A stretch of DNA of 64,000 nt from NCBI RefSeq assembly GCF_030247185.1, contig NC_080572.1, positions 496,001 through 560,000 of the forward strand, in the 5' to 3' direction. The position numbers and the translations under genes are program-made. The first letter of the stretch is position 1. Each line of letters opens with the position of its first letter. The notes below the pieces were generated by a model that worked only from the letters and a program-made list of their open reading frames with translations, searched no databases and was not told where the DNA came from. Positions 48,282 through 60,960 of this stretch are shown here, in pieces. The stretch is from Malaya genurostris (taxonomy: Eukaryota > Arthropoda > Insecta > Diptera > Culicidae).

Positions 48282-49010
48282 TTTGCAGTCAACTGCTTGA
48301 AGAATGTTTTAACTGTAGGAATGAAAGCCATTAAATGGCTTTTAAGAGGTTCTGAAATATTGAAGGAAGTCATAATCCAGTCCACGATATATGAGAATTT
48401 AACAAACCCAATATTTGGTCAATTTTCTGATTGATTTTTAGGGACTTTCGGGAATTTTGAAGTCCCAGGAAGTGGTGGGTATTCTTGCACGGAATTTAAT
48501 GTTCCAAGACCTAGAGCTTTTTTCTCCGGTTTTTTTTCACCACTTTTTGTTGCTGTAGTTTTAGGAGCCCCCTCTAAAGACATCTTCGAACCCTTACTAG
48601 GGAGCTTATGAGAGAGAGGATATATTTCTCCTATTTCTGATTGGTGAGCTATGAGGGACAGCCGAAGATGTACCTTCATCATATTTGCTTTCGTCAGTTT
48701 ACAATTAAGCTTAAGGATTTTCGGTAGGTGGCGTAGCACATTTTAACATTTCCGCAAATGAGCGCTTGGAATGTTGCTTGAGTGAACGCTTCATTTTATC
48801 CTTACGCAATTTGTACACGGGACAATCAGAGAGGTCATGCGGCCCCTCCTTACAGTAGAGACACTTTTCAATGTCTCCACCGGAGAAGTTATCAGTCATG
48901 CGGACACTTTATACAACGGGATTTATTGCTACAATGGGATGCTGTATGTCCCAATTGTTTGCATTTAGTGCAGTTCATGACCCGCGGTACGAAAAGGCGA
49001 ACAGGTTAAG
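48240..49010 (-). pseudogene. I-clade LINE ORF1 remnant with zinc knuckles
   Basis: Homologous to the ORF1 at 15897-17339 but split by frameshifts and deletions. Minus-strand reading gives the first knuckle CTKCKQLGHTASHC near 48970, a truncated second knuckle (RCIKC then a jump), and the third, CLYCKEGPHDLSDC, near 48850. KRSFAEMLK and the EYPPLPGTSK block near 48475 follow. The same gene order as the intact element confirms one decayed copy on the minus strand covering 45954-49010. Confidence 0.85.
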
Positions 49011-49670
49011 CGGTTCAGAGGGGTTTTTACAGTCGCTTAGCAACGTATATTAAAACAGTAGAATTGTTGTATCTCTGAAAATTGTGATCCATTGTTTCCA
49101 CCCCCTGGTTCTTTGTCTCCACTCAGTTACGCCTGATTTCAAGAAAATCGTAATTTGAGTAGGTTTAGGGAATTATACGCATTGAAATTATGTTTATTGA
49201 AAAACAATGTGTAGAATAATAATTCTATGGTAATAAAATTTATAAACTTTTTTTACGGTAGTACTAACAAAAGTGCGTTGTATTTGAAACCCATAGCTAG
49301 AAAAATATTGTTCAGCAAGTCTGTGGAAAAATTCAGGAAATTGGAGAGTTATCAAAATCGTCCAATTTGTAACAACAAATCTATTAACAGTCTTTTCATA
49401 TACCGAGCCGAACTTGTACCGGGTGTGGAGAAGACAGACCCGCATCTATAAGCCCGGTACAAATTTGGGTACAAAAAATTAGTGCGTTACACAACCTGAA
49501 GTGTCAACAAGACAACTTCTGCTATACAGTAGTTGTCTTATTGACACTGTACATATCGTCAAAAATCGAGAAGAAACATACCATTAGGTAACCAAAACAA
49601 AAACAAAAGACCAAGAACCTTTGGAAAAATAACGTGAATTAACAATTAGCTTTTTATTTAACAACTAGCG
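49011..49670. other. Intronic DNA, nothing recognised
   Basis: It may contain the most 5' part of the decayed I-clade ORF1, but no homology could be read beyond about 49010. Confidence 0.3.
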
Positions 49671-49671
49671 G

Positions 49672-50100
49672 ACCCCTGCACACTTCGTAGCGCAATAATA
49701 TTAGATTGGATGTAGTAAATCAAAACTACTTATCAATTTTAATGATTATTGAAGAAAAAATTATTATAATGCTCTATGATAGTGGCCCCAACCTTTTTAT
49801 ATCGCGGACAACAGGACGAAATATATAAAACCGATGGTTTGCCGAAACGCGTACATACGGCAGCATACAATTTTCCATCTGAAAAAAACTCTAAATTCAC
49901 GCTTCAGACTCATAACGATTGACCACGCTACAAACTCCTAACGATTATTGACGGTAACATAAAAGTTAAACGGAGAAAATTAGGAACAAACTGAAATGAC
50001 ATATCAGTGGGCATCATTAGAATGCGTGGAATGAAATCTTTTTCTTCTTCAAAACTGCCATTCAAAATTGTTGCCTCGACCACATTTGCGATTTATTTTT
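49672..50100. repeat. Dispersed repeat (family U), second copy
   Basis: Starts CTAGCGGACCCCTGCACACT and shares TTCGTAGCGCAATAATATTA, TAATGATTATTGAAGAAAAA and CCAACCTTTTTATAT with 47588-47740. It is followed by the same class of 21-bp minisatellite. Confidence 0.6.
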
Positions 50101-50109
50101 GAACTTTAA

Positions 50110-50480
50110 ACTTTTTTCTGTGCATGTTCCTCTATTTTCTGCACATTATTTTGTGTTTTGTGTGCTTGTTCCTGTAATTTGTGTGTTTGTTCCTGTACTT
50201 TCTGTACTTGTTTCAGAATTTGTTCTTGTACTTTCTGTACCTGCTCCAGTATTTTCTGTATTTGATCCTGTAACTTCTGTACTTATATCTGTACCATCTG
50301 CACATTCTGTACCTTTTTCTGCACTCTATGCAATTGTGCCACTACTTCCTATACTTGTTTCTCTCATTTCTGTACTTGGTTTTGTACTTTCTGCACTTGT
50401 TCTTGTACCTTCTTTGTTTTTTCTCGAACTTACCATCTGTACTTGTTCATCTTATTTCTGTACTTGTAGCTGTCCCGGTG
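50110..50480 (-). repeat. 21-bp minisatellite encoding heptads when read on the minus strand
   Basis: Repeated variants of TGTACTTGTTCCTGTACTTTC-like sequence. Read on the minus strand the unit is GTACAGAAAGTACAGGAACAA-like and spells V-Q-K-V-Q-E-Q heptads (for example KVQEQVQKVQNQVQK, IQKILEQVQKVQEQ), interrupted by four or more stops. It is either a decayed coiled-coil coding region or a minisatellite whose length happens to be seven codons. The related unit at 47856-47905 is fused to LINE ORF2. The + strand hydrophobic frame at 50099-50599 is the antisense shadow. Confidence 0.75.
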
Positions 50481-51285
50481 AACTTCTCACAGCTCAAAAA
50501 TTATCTTTGGATGGAAATTATTTCGAATATTCTAAAGTCAGAATAATCGAACGAGCCTCATGTTTGCTCGCGATCAGTGAAGTTTTTCTCACACAGTGAG
50601 AAGTATGTTCCGTAAAAATGAATCATCTGACAATTGTTTTTTATTCGATCTCAACATTTTTTCCCCAAGACCCCCAGTTTTTTCCTGCTCTTGAACGTCC
50701 CAAATGACCCAAGCAAAATACAATCAAAATCAGTTTGACAGTTTCTGAGCAAAAGAGTGAATCGTTCGAATAGGTAACACATGTTGATGAGTTCCCAAAT
50801 CTCGGTTCCATCGATGTAATTTAATAACATGGGAAATGCTTATGAAAAAACAGCAAACATCCCTTGAATTCGAATGGAATTGTTCCGAAAAGTAGAGAGC
50901 CGAACAATTTTGGTGTTTGAGTTAACGGTGTTAATTTGAAGTGGCAGCACACCTCAATCCTGTTGTCTCTGAATAAAATTTCAGCGCATTATGACAGCAA
51001 TAATTATATCTATCGTGAAGATAGGATTCACATTTCTGGAGTTTTACGAAAACAACGAATCATAAAAAACGTTAATAAATTTCTTTTCTTATAGTCGTTC
51101 TATAATTTGACTTCACGGCATTGAACTCAAATTTATATATCGAAAAATGGAAACCTGTATGCTGTTCGTTTGGCGCCCTTACTTAATTGAACATGTGAAT
51201 CGAAATAAAGAAACACGCGAATCAAGTAGGCTCAGTGAAAGTTTTGCACAAATCAGCTCGTTGGGCGCCAAACGATTTTATAATT
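50481..51285. other. Intronic AT-rich DNA, nothing recognised
   Basis: No supported gene or repeat. Confidence 0.35.
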
Positions 51286-51289
51286 AATC

Positions 51290-51555
51290 TAGTATTCATA
51301 TTTTGCTCTCCAGCGGGCAAGCATTACACAACTCGATATGCGCCAAACAATCATCGAAGATCTAGCATGCATTGAGCGGAAAATTTCCAAGTTCATACAA
51401 AACATTTTTCAAGATTTTCTCCACTTTCCCGAAGGATTTTACTTATGTAATATAGCCTAAAACCTCCGCATAAACGTCACCTTTCGAACAAAAAAAATCA
51501 TTTGTAAATCTTTCTACGCATATCAGAGAACATTAGCAACACACACTTTTTCCAC

Positions 51556-51590
<35 letters not shown>
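51290..51590 (+). repeat. Family S repeat 3' portion, with TA tail
   Basis: Matches parts of 54710-55010 and 57510-57810: ATGCGCCAAACAATCATCGA, a GATCTAGCATGCATTG-type word, CCATACAAAAC-type sequence and a TTTTTCCACTATTATATATA tail. The TA tail is where the mariner element has inserted. Confidence 0.6.
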
Positions 51591-52645
<1,055 letters not shown>

Positions 52646-52649
52646 AGCT

Positions 52650-54260
52650 ACTAGATGACCCGTCGAACTTCGTCTCGTCAGAAGAATTGTCAAAAGACTA
52701 TGTGGTCAACGTTTCTCTCCATTATTTTTCTGATTACTTAACCTACAATCAACGGAATTCGACACACACTCGCTTTAGCTCCAAAAGAAGAAACATCACC
52801 AAAGATTAATGTGAAAATATGAAATACTTCGGTTAATCGAAAATTGTACAAATGCACAGATTTCTATTCTGAACAGTCCGTTTTATGGAATTCCTCATAC
52901 GTGAATGTTTACCCGACAAAACAAACTTTGAAGCAGTTTCTTATACACAAAAAATTTCTATTTTTGTGTTCAGTAATAATTTTTGCGGCAACGATCTGTA
53001 AAATATTATTTTTACTGAAAGATACGTAAAATTTATCCAACTCCTATGTAAAAGTTACGGTTATTTATTATTTACTGACACGGTCTGTGAACTCTGAAAT
53101 GTCATTTCTCTTGACGAACTCAGTGAAAGTTCCACCAATATTCGGAAAATTAATAAAAAATAATGAAGAATTTCAGTAACCATCACTATACATTCAGCAG
53201 AAATACAGATCTGTCAAATAACATAATTTTCGGACGTAAAAATGTGAAAATTTCTAGATTTGTAGAGTAAAAATAGTGATGCGAATTGATTGCCTGCGAA
53301 AAATAGATAATGCTGATTCCTAGCGGTAATTTTTCATTTAGTGAATATATTCAAAAAACCTTCTACAACTTTTTATTTCAGCACTCTAAAAATATGATGG
53401 GTGATTCCATACTTTACTGAATTGCACCCGAAAGATATTTGATCATTTTATTTGAATAAATTATTTCTGGAGAGCAAATGTAATTCAATTCATTCATCAC
53501 ACGCGAATAAATTAATTAATCGGATGGAAATATATTTTGAAAACTAAATGGCTCCTTCCTTTCCCAGATCTCTAATACAATTTACCAGAAAACAGTAATA
53601 CTTTACGGGTCAAGACGTTTACATATTTTTGGAATTGTTTTGTAAATTTCGCCGAACGTCGGTATTAAATGATAAAAAAGTCATTAGAATTATGACAGAT
53701 CGAAGTTCAGTGGAACTGTACCGATCATTCAGCAAATAAAACTTTTACTGAACGGATTACCGAATGTACAGCTGTTTGAAAGTCAGTAAAACTGTACCGT
53801 CATCCGTAAAAATAATTTGGTGTGTACAGCTTTTAAGCAGCGAGAAATTTTTCTCAGAATCTGTTCTGTACGTTCAAATTATCAAAAAGTACCATGCGTA
53901 CTTTAGAGCTTTAATAAAGTGGATATTTTCTATGGTACTATGGAACTTTTGATTGCTTGGAGACGACGCTTAAATTGTAATTTGATATTGATCTTACCAG
54001 TTTGAACATTCTTCACAGAATATGCAACATGAAATAACAGTCTCAATTCATTATGGTAATCATCTTGAACATTGATATCTAATAACCACTTAATGTGTGC
54101 GCTTAGTCTAATCTAAATCATTAGAAAGAAAAATGCAAGGAAAATCTTTTAGTTTGACCCTAGCGCTTCTACAGCACAATCTTTTCATTGACTCATTAAA
54201 AAAATTTCTGATTTGTTAATCGTGCCCCCGCAATGACCAATACTATTCATCTGACCCCAT
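52650..54260 (+). repeat. Family T repeat unit, first copy
   Basis: Starts CTACTAGATGACCCGTCGAA and shares GGTCAACGTTTCTCTCCATT, ACTTAACCTACAATCAACGG and AATTCGACACACACTCGCTT with 55013-55170. It also shares ATCTTTTCATTGACTCATTA-type sequence near its end with 55598-55620. The opening resembles the CTAGCTGACCCGGCGAACTTCG word seen in many arthropod retroelement remnants (recognition, unconfirmed). Confidence 0.6.
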
Positions 54261-54289
54261 TGAACAACTGGTAAATGATATCAAAACTT

Positions 54290-55012
54290 TTTCTCCTGCC
54301 TACAACGGTTTTCTAGAACAGTCATTGAGTCATTTATGTCGTTTTCGCTTGATACCAAACCTAACCCAGTTTCCACTCTAACTGCTGTCAAACCGTTTGT
54401 TTGAAGTCAGTTTCGAACCTAGTTTCAACGTTGTTGAACTGAAAATCGAGTCAGTTTCGAACCTGGTTTTAAAGACAGTTTTTCTCAAACCCCCGTTGCT
54501 AAGTGCGAAATGAACACAGTTTCGTGAAAAGTGTTTGTTTGATGAAACTACCTTGGGTCAGTTTCAGTTTTTTCAAGCGAAAACGATATTAGTAAGCAAT
54601 AATGTTGAAACCCGATTAAGAACGTGGCTCGGAATGACAAACCACATGAATCAAATATGCATGTGAAAACTTCACACAAAACAACTCGTTGCGCGCCAAA
54701 CGATTTTTCCAACGATCTAGTATTCTTTTCTTCGACGGTCAAACACTTATGCAACTCGTTGCGCGCCAAACATCAATCGTAGATCTAGTAAGCATTGGTG
54801 ACTTTTTCAACGGAAAATTCCATTGTCCATACAAAACAATTTTATGGATTTTTCCCACTTTTCCGGCAAGTTTGCATAATTTTTTTGATGTACAAACCCG
54901 GTGGGGGTAAAAACTGATCAAACAAAAAAAGAATCATGTAAATCCGTCCATCCGTACTTACGTGATGCGATTACAAAGAATGATCTCTGCATTTTTATAT
55001 ATATAGATACTA
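54290..55012 (+). repeat. Family S repeat, first full copy
   Basis: Matches 57125-57830 over most of its length: CTAACCCAGTTTCCACTC, AAAATCGAGTCAGTTTCGAA, AACTCGTTGCGCGCCAAAC, AACCCGGTGGGGGTAAAAAC, and the end ATCCGTCCATCCGTACTTAC...ATTTTTATATATATAGATA. It is followed directly by a family T start, as at 52650. Confidence 0.75.
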
Positions 55013-55710
55013 GCTGACCCGTTGAACTTCGTCTCGCCCAAAAAATTGTTCGAAATTATGTTTTCGTACATCAAAATTGTAAAACGACTAAGTGGTTAAC
55101 GTTTCTCTTCATTATTTTTCTGATTACTTAACCTACAATCAACGGAATTCGACACACATTTGCTTTAGCCCGAAAAAAAATATCACAAAAAGTTAAAGTG
55201 AAAATGTAATACTTCTGTTAAGCAAAAATCGAGCAAATTCACAGATTCTCATCTCTAATTAAAGAGTTTCTATTCTAGAGTTGTTCATTCGGTAGAGTAA
55301 GATATATTTACAATTAGTATACAGCCCAAGTAACCAAAAGTTCGTAAAAAAGATTTGGCTTAAGCAACATACAAAGCATTCTGAAAACTCCGTTTTAAAG
55401 AAGTTGCTCATACTTGAATGTTCACCAGACGTGAAAAAAAACTTCACAGAACATGACACAGAAAATTGCAGTCTCAATCCTTTATTGTAATCATCTTGAA
55501 CATTGATCTAATTGTAACTTATTATGTGCTTATCTATTTCATTCGAAAGCAAAATGAAAGAAAAATCTCTTAGTTTGCCTTTAGAGCTTCTACAGCTCAA
55601 TCTTTTCAATGATTCATTAAACAAATTTCTGATTTACTAAACTCACGCTCACAATGGCCAATATTATTCATCTGACTTCATCACACAAAATCCTTCAACT
55701 GGTAAACGAG
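55013..55710 (+). repeat. Family T repeat unit, second copy
   Basis: Starts CTAGCTGACCCGTTGAACTT and tracks 52655-52810 closely, then the later part near 54176-54270, with an internal deletion relative to the first copy. It is interrupted at about 55711 by an insertion of about 1 kb. Confidence 0.65.
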
Positions 55711-56694
55711 GGGCTGGGGTCCACTAGGAGATTGATAGTACCTATTAGCTCTCTCCGGACAGTACCAGCCTAGATGCCGTTTGGAATCCGGTGGAAAAAA
55801 AATGAACCAAGAATAGATCCACTGGGTTTCTGCTTCCATGTCGTAAAAGGCGACAATTGAAGGAGTTTCTCTTCCTTTCAGTTATCAGATATTTTCAATG
55901 TTTCACTTCTGATTACTCTATTTTACTAAATTATCTCTTTATTCAACCTATCAATTTCCGTCTAGCTTCGGAGAAAAGTTTTATTAGGAATGATTTCTTC
56001 TTCCATGTTATTGATTGTCTTTCAGGATTATAAAATGAATGATAAAATTCAACCATTGCGCAAATCCGTTTATATCACAAAGTTAATAACAGAGATAACA
56101 TATATCGGTATATTGAATACATAATAAAAACACTTGATATTAATATTTCAAACAAATTAATAATTTTAATAAATAATTAAAATAATAAAGCGGAAATAAT
56201 AAAGAAACAAGACGCATGTGAAATCTGTTGACCTTTGTTTGGTGATTTAAAATGATTTTATAATAACTGTTTAGAATATTGCAATGCAATGAATCAACTT
56301 TTTTGTCTAAATCCTATTCGCTCGTTTATTTTGTATCACGTAGTTTCATTCATAAAAAATATCATCTTGAAACTGGAACATACTGAGTCGCGCGCGAATA
56401 ATACCAATACTGAAATTTTTACTAACAAATATCCTTCTCCCGTGACACTTGTGGAGTGCGCAGTAGTAACAACTACTGTTGGACTAACATCCCTTCCCAT
56501 TCCTTAGACGATCTACGTTCGGGCCTGGCCGGTGCCGGTACTGATCAATTATATCTGGGATTACCAGAAGATGTACATTGAAGGATGATTTACCAGTCCC
56601 AGGTCGGATCATCTAAAAACTCCCTGTACAATTTCAGCTAATTCCGATCAGTAACGTAGAAGCAACCAGTGGTGGTCGCTCAAGCTCAAGCTCA
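55711..56694 (+). mobile_element. Insertion of about 1 kb with RTE-like features, flanked by direct repeats
   Basis: Flanked by AATCCTTCAACTGGTAAACG on the left (55689-55708) and the two-mismatch variant AATCCTTTAATTGGTAAACG on the right (56696-56715). The interior has GCTTCCATGTCGTAAAAGGC near 55830 and CGGGCCTGGCCGGTGCCGGT near 56521. These are words I associate with 5' regions of RTE-type LINEs in insects, but no reverse transcriptase is present. The class is tentative. Confidence 0.4.
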
Positions 56695-56751
56695 AAATCC
56701 TTTAATTGGTAAACGATATAAGAACTTTTCCTTTTGCCTACACTGTCCATA

Positions 56752-57084
56752 CTCGCATATCAGTCCCATATCGATTTTCGCCAATTTTAAGTTATTTTTA
56801 GAAATGCAATCTATCCTCAATATACTCTCAGAAATTGCAATGAAAGTTGAGGGTTTGTTCAGCAAAATGTGAAAAAATATTAACTCATATCAGTCCCATT
56901 CAGTGCAAATTTCAATAATTTCATTTGTTGCAATATTGGAATAGCAAAGTTGTATTACAGATATTTCATGTAATAATACCATGATTTAGCATTAGGTATC
57001 ACAATAAATCAAAAACATTTTAAATAAAATTTTGATCGTCTTTTTCTCGACATGCCGATTTTCCATATGAGACTGATATGCAAG
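56752..57084. mobile_element. MITE with TA duplication nested in the family S/T array
   Basis: The ends are CTCGCATATCAGTCCCATAT and the inverse CTTGCATATCAGTCTCATAT, with TA immediately outside (56750-56751, 57085-57086). It is 333 bp without coding capacity, probably a Tc1/mariner-type MITE. An internal ATATCAGTCCCATTCAG word at 56888 echoes the terminus. Confidence 0.75.
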
Positions 57085-57124
57085 TATAGACAGTACAGCG
57101 GTCATACAGCCATATGCATTCCGA

Positions 57125-57830
57125 TATTATTTCATTTATGTCGTATTCACTTGATTCTAAACCTAACCCAGTTTCCACTCCCAGTTTTGTAAAACCGTTT
57201 GTTTAAAGTCAGTTTCGAACCTAGTTTCAACGTTGCTGGACTGAAAATCGAGTCAGTTTCGAACCAGGTTTTTATATCTGGTTTGCTCAACCTCCGTTGC
57301 TAAGTGCGGACCCAACACAGTTTCGTGAAAAGTGTCTGTTTGATGAAACTCCCCTGAGTCAGTTAAAACAGTCATGTGTATTCCGCCATCCGGTAATCTT
57401 TCAAACAATAATTTCGATACCCAATTAAGCACGTGGATCGAAGTGACAAATCGCATGGATCAAGTATGCATCCACACAAAACTACTCCTACGCGCCAAAC
57501 GATTTTTTTAACGATCTAGTATTCTTTTCTTCGACGACCAAACACTTGTGCAACTCGTTATGCGCCAACCATCTATCAATGATCTAGCAAGCATAGGCGA
57601 CTTTTTCAACGGAAAATTCCATTCTCCATACAAAACAACTTTATGGATTTTTCCCACTTTTCCGGCAAATTTTCCTAATTTTTTTTATGTACGAACCCGG
57701 TGGGGGTAAAAACTGACCAAACAAAAAAAGAATCATGTAAATCCGTCCATCCGTTCTTACGTGATGCGATTACAAAGAATGACCTCTGCATTTTTATATA
57801 TATAGACATAGATAGATAGATAAGATATCG
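57125..57830 (+). repeat. Family S repeat, second full copy
   Basis: Same order of words as 54290-55012: CCCAGTTTCCACTCCC, AAAATCGAGTCAGTTTCGAA, TACGCGCCAAACGATTTTTT, AACCCGGTGGGGGTAAAAAC and the end ATTTTTATATATATAGACATA with GATA units. No family T start follows this time. Confidence 0.75.
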
Positions 57831-59340
57831 AGGGTATTTCTTAACAGTACTTAAGACTAGGATAATTTCTTGAATTATAACATTGTTGTATTTGGGTCGT
57901 ATTGTCGTATACTGATCACCACAACTCTGGGGGGAACAACCAGTTGACGGGGATAGCTCGAAGGCTACCATATTTCGATGATCTGCATATTGTAACACAG
58001 AACAATTTTTTTAATACCTATGATTTTCGGTAGTAAAAATAGAGAATAATTAATAAAGTATAATTATTGACGTTTTATGACCATAGAATTATCATTCTAC
58101 ACATAAAATTCAAAATTCATAATTTTCAAAATAAATGAATAAATAATGTCAATGCGTATATTTCCTCTTTAAACCTTTTCAAATTACTATTTTCTTGAAA
58201 TCAAGTGTAAAAAAACTGGGTGGCGTCTAAGAACCACCATTTTCAGAGCGACCGTAAAAAACACTATAAATCGCTTCGAGTGGTCTAGAATCATAGGCAA
58301 AAGTTGCATTTTTTAACTCATGAACATTACTGTGGCGATTTGGGATAATCCCTCCCCTACGTGTATTTGTCAATACTTTAATAAATTCAATGACTGCTTG
58401 TGTTAATCTCAACACACACTAATTCATCAATTACGATCATAGTAAATCCTACGACTAAACCATTTACTGCTCCAGTTTGTCAGTAAAGATACAGTTGATC
58501 GTGAAGAATCGAATTTCGGTCGAATGTTCGAATTTTGTTCTCTGCCAGATGAGCATTCAAAGATTCTCACGCTGGAGTCAGCGACGCTCAAATAAATAAA
58601 TTTATAGAATGAGAGAAGTAGTAAACAATCATCCACCGGGCTGACGTAATACATCGAAGTTGGCCCTGAAATCGGACACAAACCAGGCTACCTCTACACA
58701 AGAAATTCATCAGCTCCGCACATCGTTCGCGAGAATCGCGGAAGTAAACCAGCCTGCTGGTGTTATTGGTGAGTACGCGCGTGTCATACTAATGTGTGTC
58801 GTCATCGTTTGGTATTACGTTGCGTAGCAGCCAGAAGACCGCTTTTGCTTCCATAGGAGGCGAATATCGAGTATCGAGAGCCGTTAATAGATCGTGCCAA
58901 CGATGCCACCGCATGGTTCAGAACAGTTTGTTCTGGTGGTCTCTCATGTTTGCTGCTTTAACTGGGCGACCTTCCCAGCGTTTGTTAACCCCATCAGCTA
59001 GCAAGTGAGCTGTCCGTGAAGAACACGTTAGTTGATTTGAGTCTTAGATTGTAAACCTTCAAGAATGGTCGTTAAATTGAGTTGTTCAAGTGATCAAGTG
59101 ATACAGTACGGTTATCTTTGGAGTTCAAAGGCTGATACTTTGTAGAATGCTATTGTTGTTACTGTTATTTTATTTACTCGAATTGCAATAGAGCATAAAA
59201 ATATTGGTTAAGGTTGTATTCAATTTCGTTCGACACAACGCTATCATAGTAGTTTAATTTGTAATCAATATTCAATAGATTGAAAAGGATAGATCACTGA
59301 AATTGCTCAAATTTAACATGCGAAAAATAGTCCCTCTAAA
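57831..59340. other. Intronic DNA, nothing recognised
   Basis: 58680-59000 is somewhat GC-richer with a short + frame (58796-59008) that resembles nothing known. Confidence 0.35.
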
Positions 59341-59344
59341 GCGG

Positions 59345-59480
59345 GGCACAAACCCACAAAGAAAAGACAAGCTTTGGTATTCTATTGCTTTTGTGGAATA
59401 TGACCTGCTGTTTCAACAGACTTTGCAGTCAATTATTATCATACAGTACTATTGTATTGTCAGTTCTACGAATGTACTGA
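59345..59480 (-). repeat. SINE body fragment, diverged
   Basis: Shares AAGCTTTGGTATTCTATTGC, TTTCAACAGACTTTGCAG and TACTATTGTATTG...CTACGA-type order with the copies at 25485 and 33115. No head is present. Confidence 0.45.
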
Positions 59481-60009
59481 TACCGAAATTCCTAGGGCAT
59501 ACAGTATTAAAATCTATGTTCCCTTTCCCAGTACTCTATTCGTATGATACCGTATACAAACTGATTGAATTGGTTCTTCTATCTGATATTTTATCTCCCC
59601 AAGGCGTACTGAATACACTCATGTTATGTGTATTTGTAATATTATAGAGAGTTCTATAATAATTATGAAAATCAAGCACACCCTTCGGTCGCCGTCGATA
59701 TCGAAAATTGAGATTGATGGCACTATTGGTAAGCAAGTGAATTTTCGAGGTCAAAGAATTTTCGTTCTGATCATGTACATACTTTGAATGTTGATTGCAC
59801 AAATACGTGTAATATTGATAAATAAATAATTCCAATAAAAGAAATAAAACAAATAGACTATATTTATTTTAGTTTTCGAATTTTTCAATCATTTGTGTCA
59901 ATAATGAATGCAGCATGGATTTCTTAAATTACATATTCTTTGCATGTATACCTACTCTTCAGATTTAGTTATTTAGTCAGATTGTGAGCACCTCATTTTG
60001 GTCGGTTTA

Positions 60010-60960
60010 GCTCGCGAATCTTGGTTAAGAGATCAGTACCTCAATTCTTGGTCCCGAATCCAGGCTCAAAATTTATTTCCAGAATTCAGGTAAAAAAATA
60101 AAGTTTTAGGTCTACAAAGCACTTCTAGAATCTTGGTGTTGAATTCAGGTACCGATTCTATGTCCCAATATTCAATTTCAGAATTCAGGTCCCGAATCCA
60201 GTTTCAAAATTCAGATTCAGAGTTCTGTTCCTGGGCCAGAATTAATTTCAGAATCCAGGTTCAGAATTCAGTTTTAGGTCCAGAATCCAATTCCAGTTCC
60301 AGATCTCAGTTCCAGCATACTGCTCAAGAATTCAGGTTTAGTTCCAGAATCCAGCTGTAGAACTCAGTTTCTGGTCCAGATTTTAGTCCCAAGTTCAGAA
60401 CTCAGTTCTAGAATTCAGAAGCAGAATTCAACTTTAGAATACATTTACAGTATCCAGGTCTAGAATTCAGTTTCCGAATTTAGAATACATTTACAGAATC
60501 CAGGTCTAGAGTTCAGTTTCCGAATTCATATTCAGACCAGCATTCAATTCCAGAATACAGGTTTAGAATTCAGTTTTAGAATTTATTTCTAGGGCCAGAA
60601 TCGAGATTCAAATTTCAGATCCCGGACCAGAATCCAGTTCCATGTTCAGAGTTCAGTTTCAGAATCCAGGTGCTGAATACAGAATCCAAGAGCTGAATTC
60701 AGTTAGAAAATCCAGGTCCAGCATTCAGTCCCAGAATCCAGGTTCAATACCAGAACTCATATTCGCCATTCAGTTTCAGAATGTAGAATCAGTTTCAGAA
60801 CCCAAGTACAGAAATCAGTTTCAGAAACTAGATGCAGAGATCAGTTGCTGGTTCAGATCTCACTTCTAGAATTCATGTGCAGAATTTGGTTCCAGGTCCA
60901 CAACTTTCAGAATCCAGGCTCAGTCACATTAGTTTCAGGATCAATGTTCAGAATCCAGTT
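60010..60960. repeat. Degenerate minisatellite of about 12 bp (CAGAATTCAGTT/CAGAATCCAGGT)
   Basis: Some 950 bp consist almost entirely of variants of CAGAATTCAGTT and CAGAATCCAGGT in the same orientation, with frequent substitutions and small indels. Reading frames across it are repeat-derived. Neither flank shows inverted repeats. Confidence 0.85.

Noticed and set aside
50099..50599. 166-codon + strand frame rich in Val/Phe/Leu, signal-peptide-like
   Set aside because: It is the antisense shadow of the 21-bp minisatellite. The periodicity is that of the repeat.
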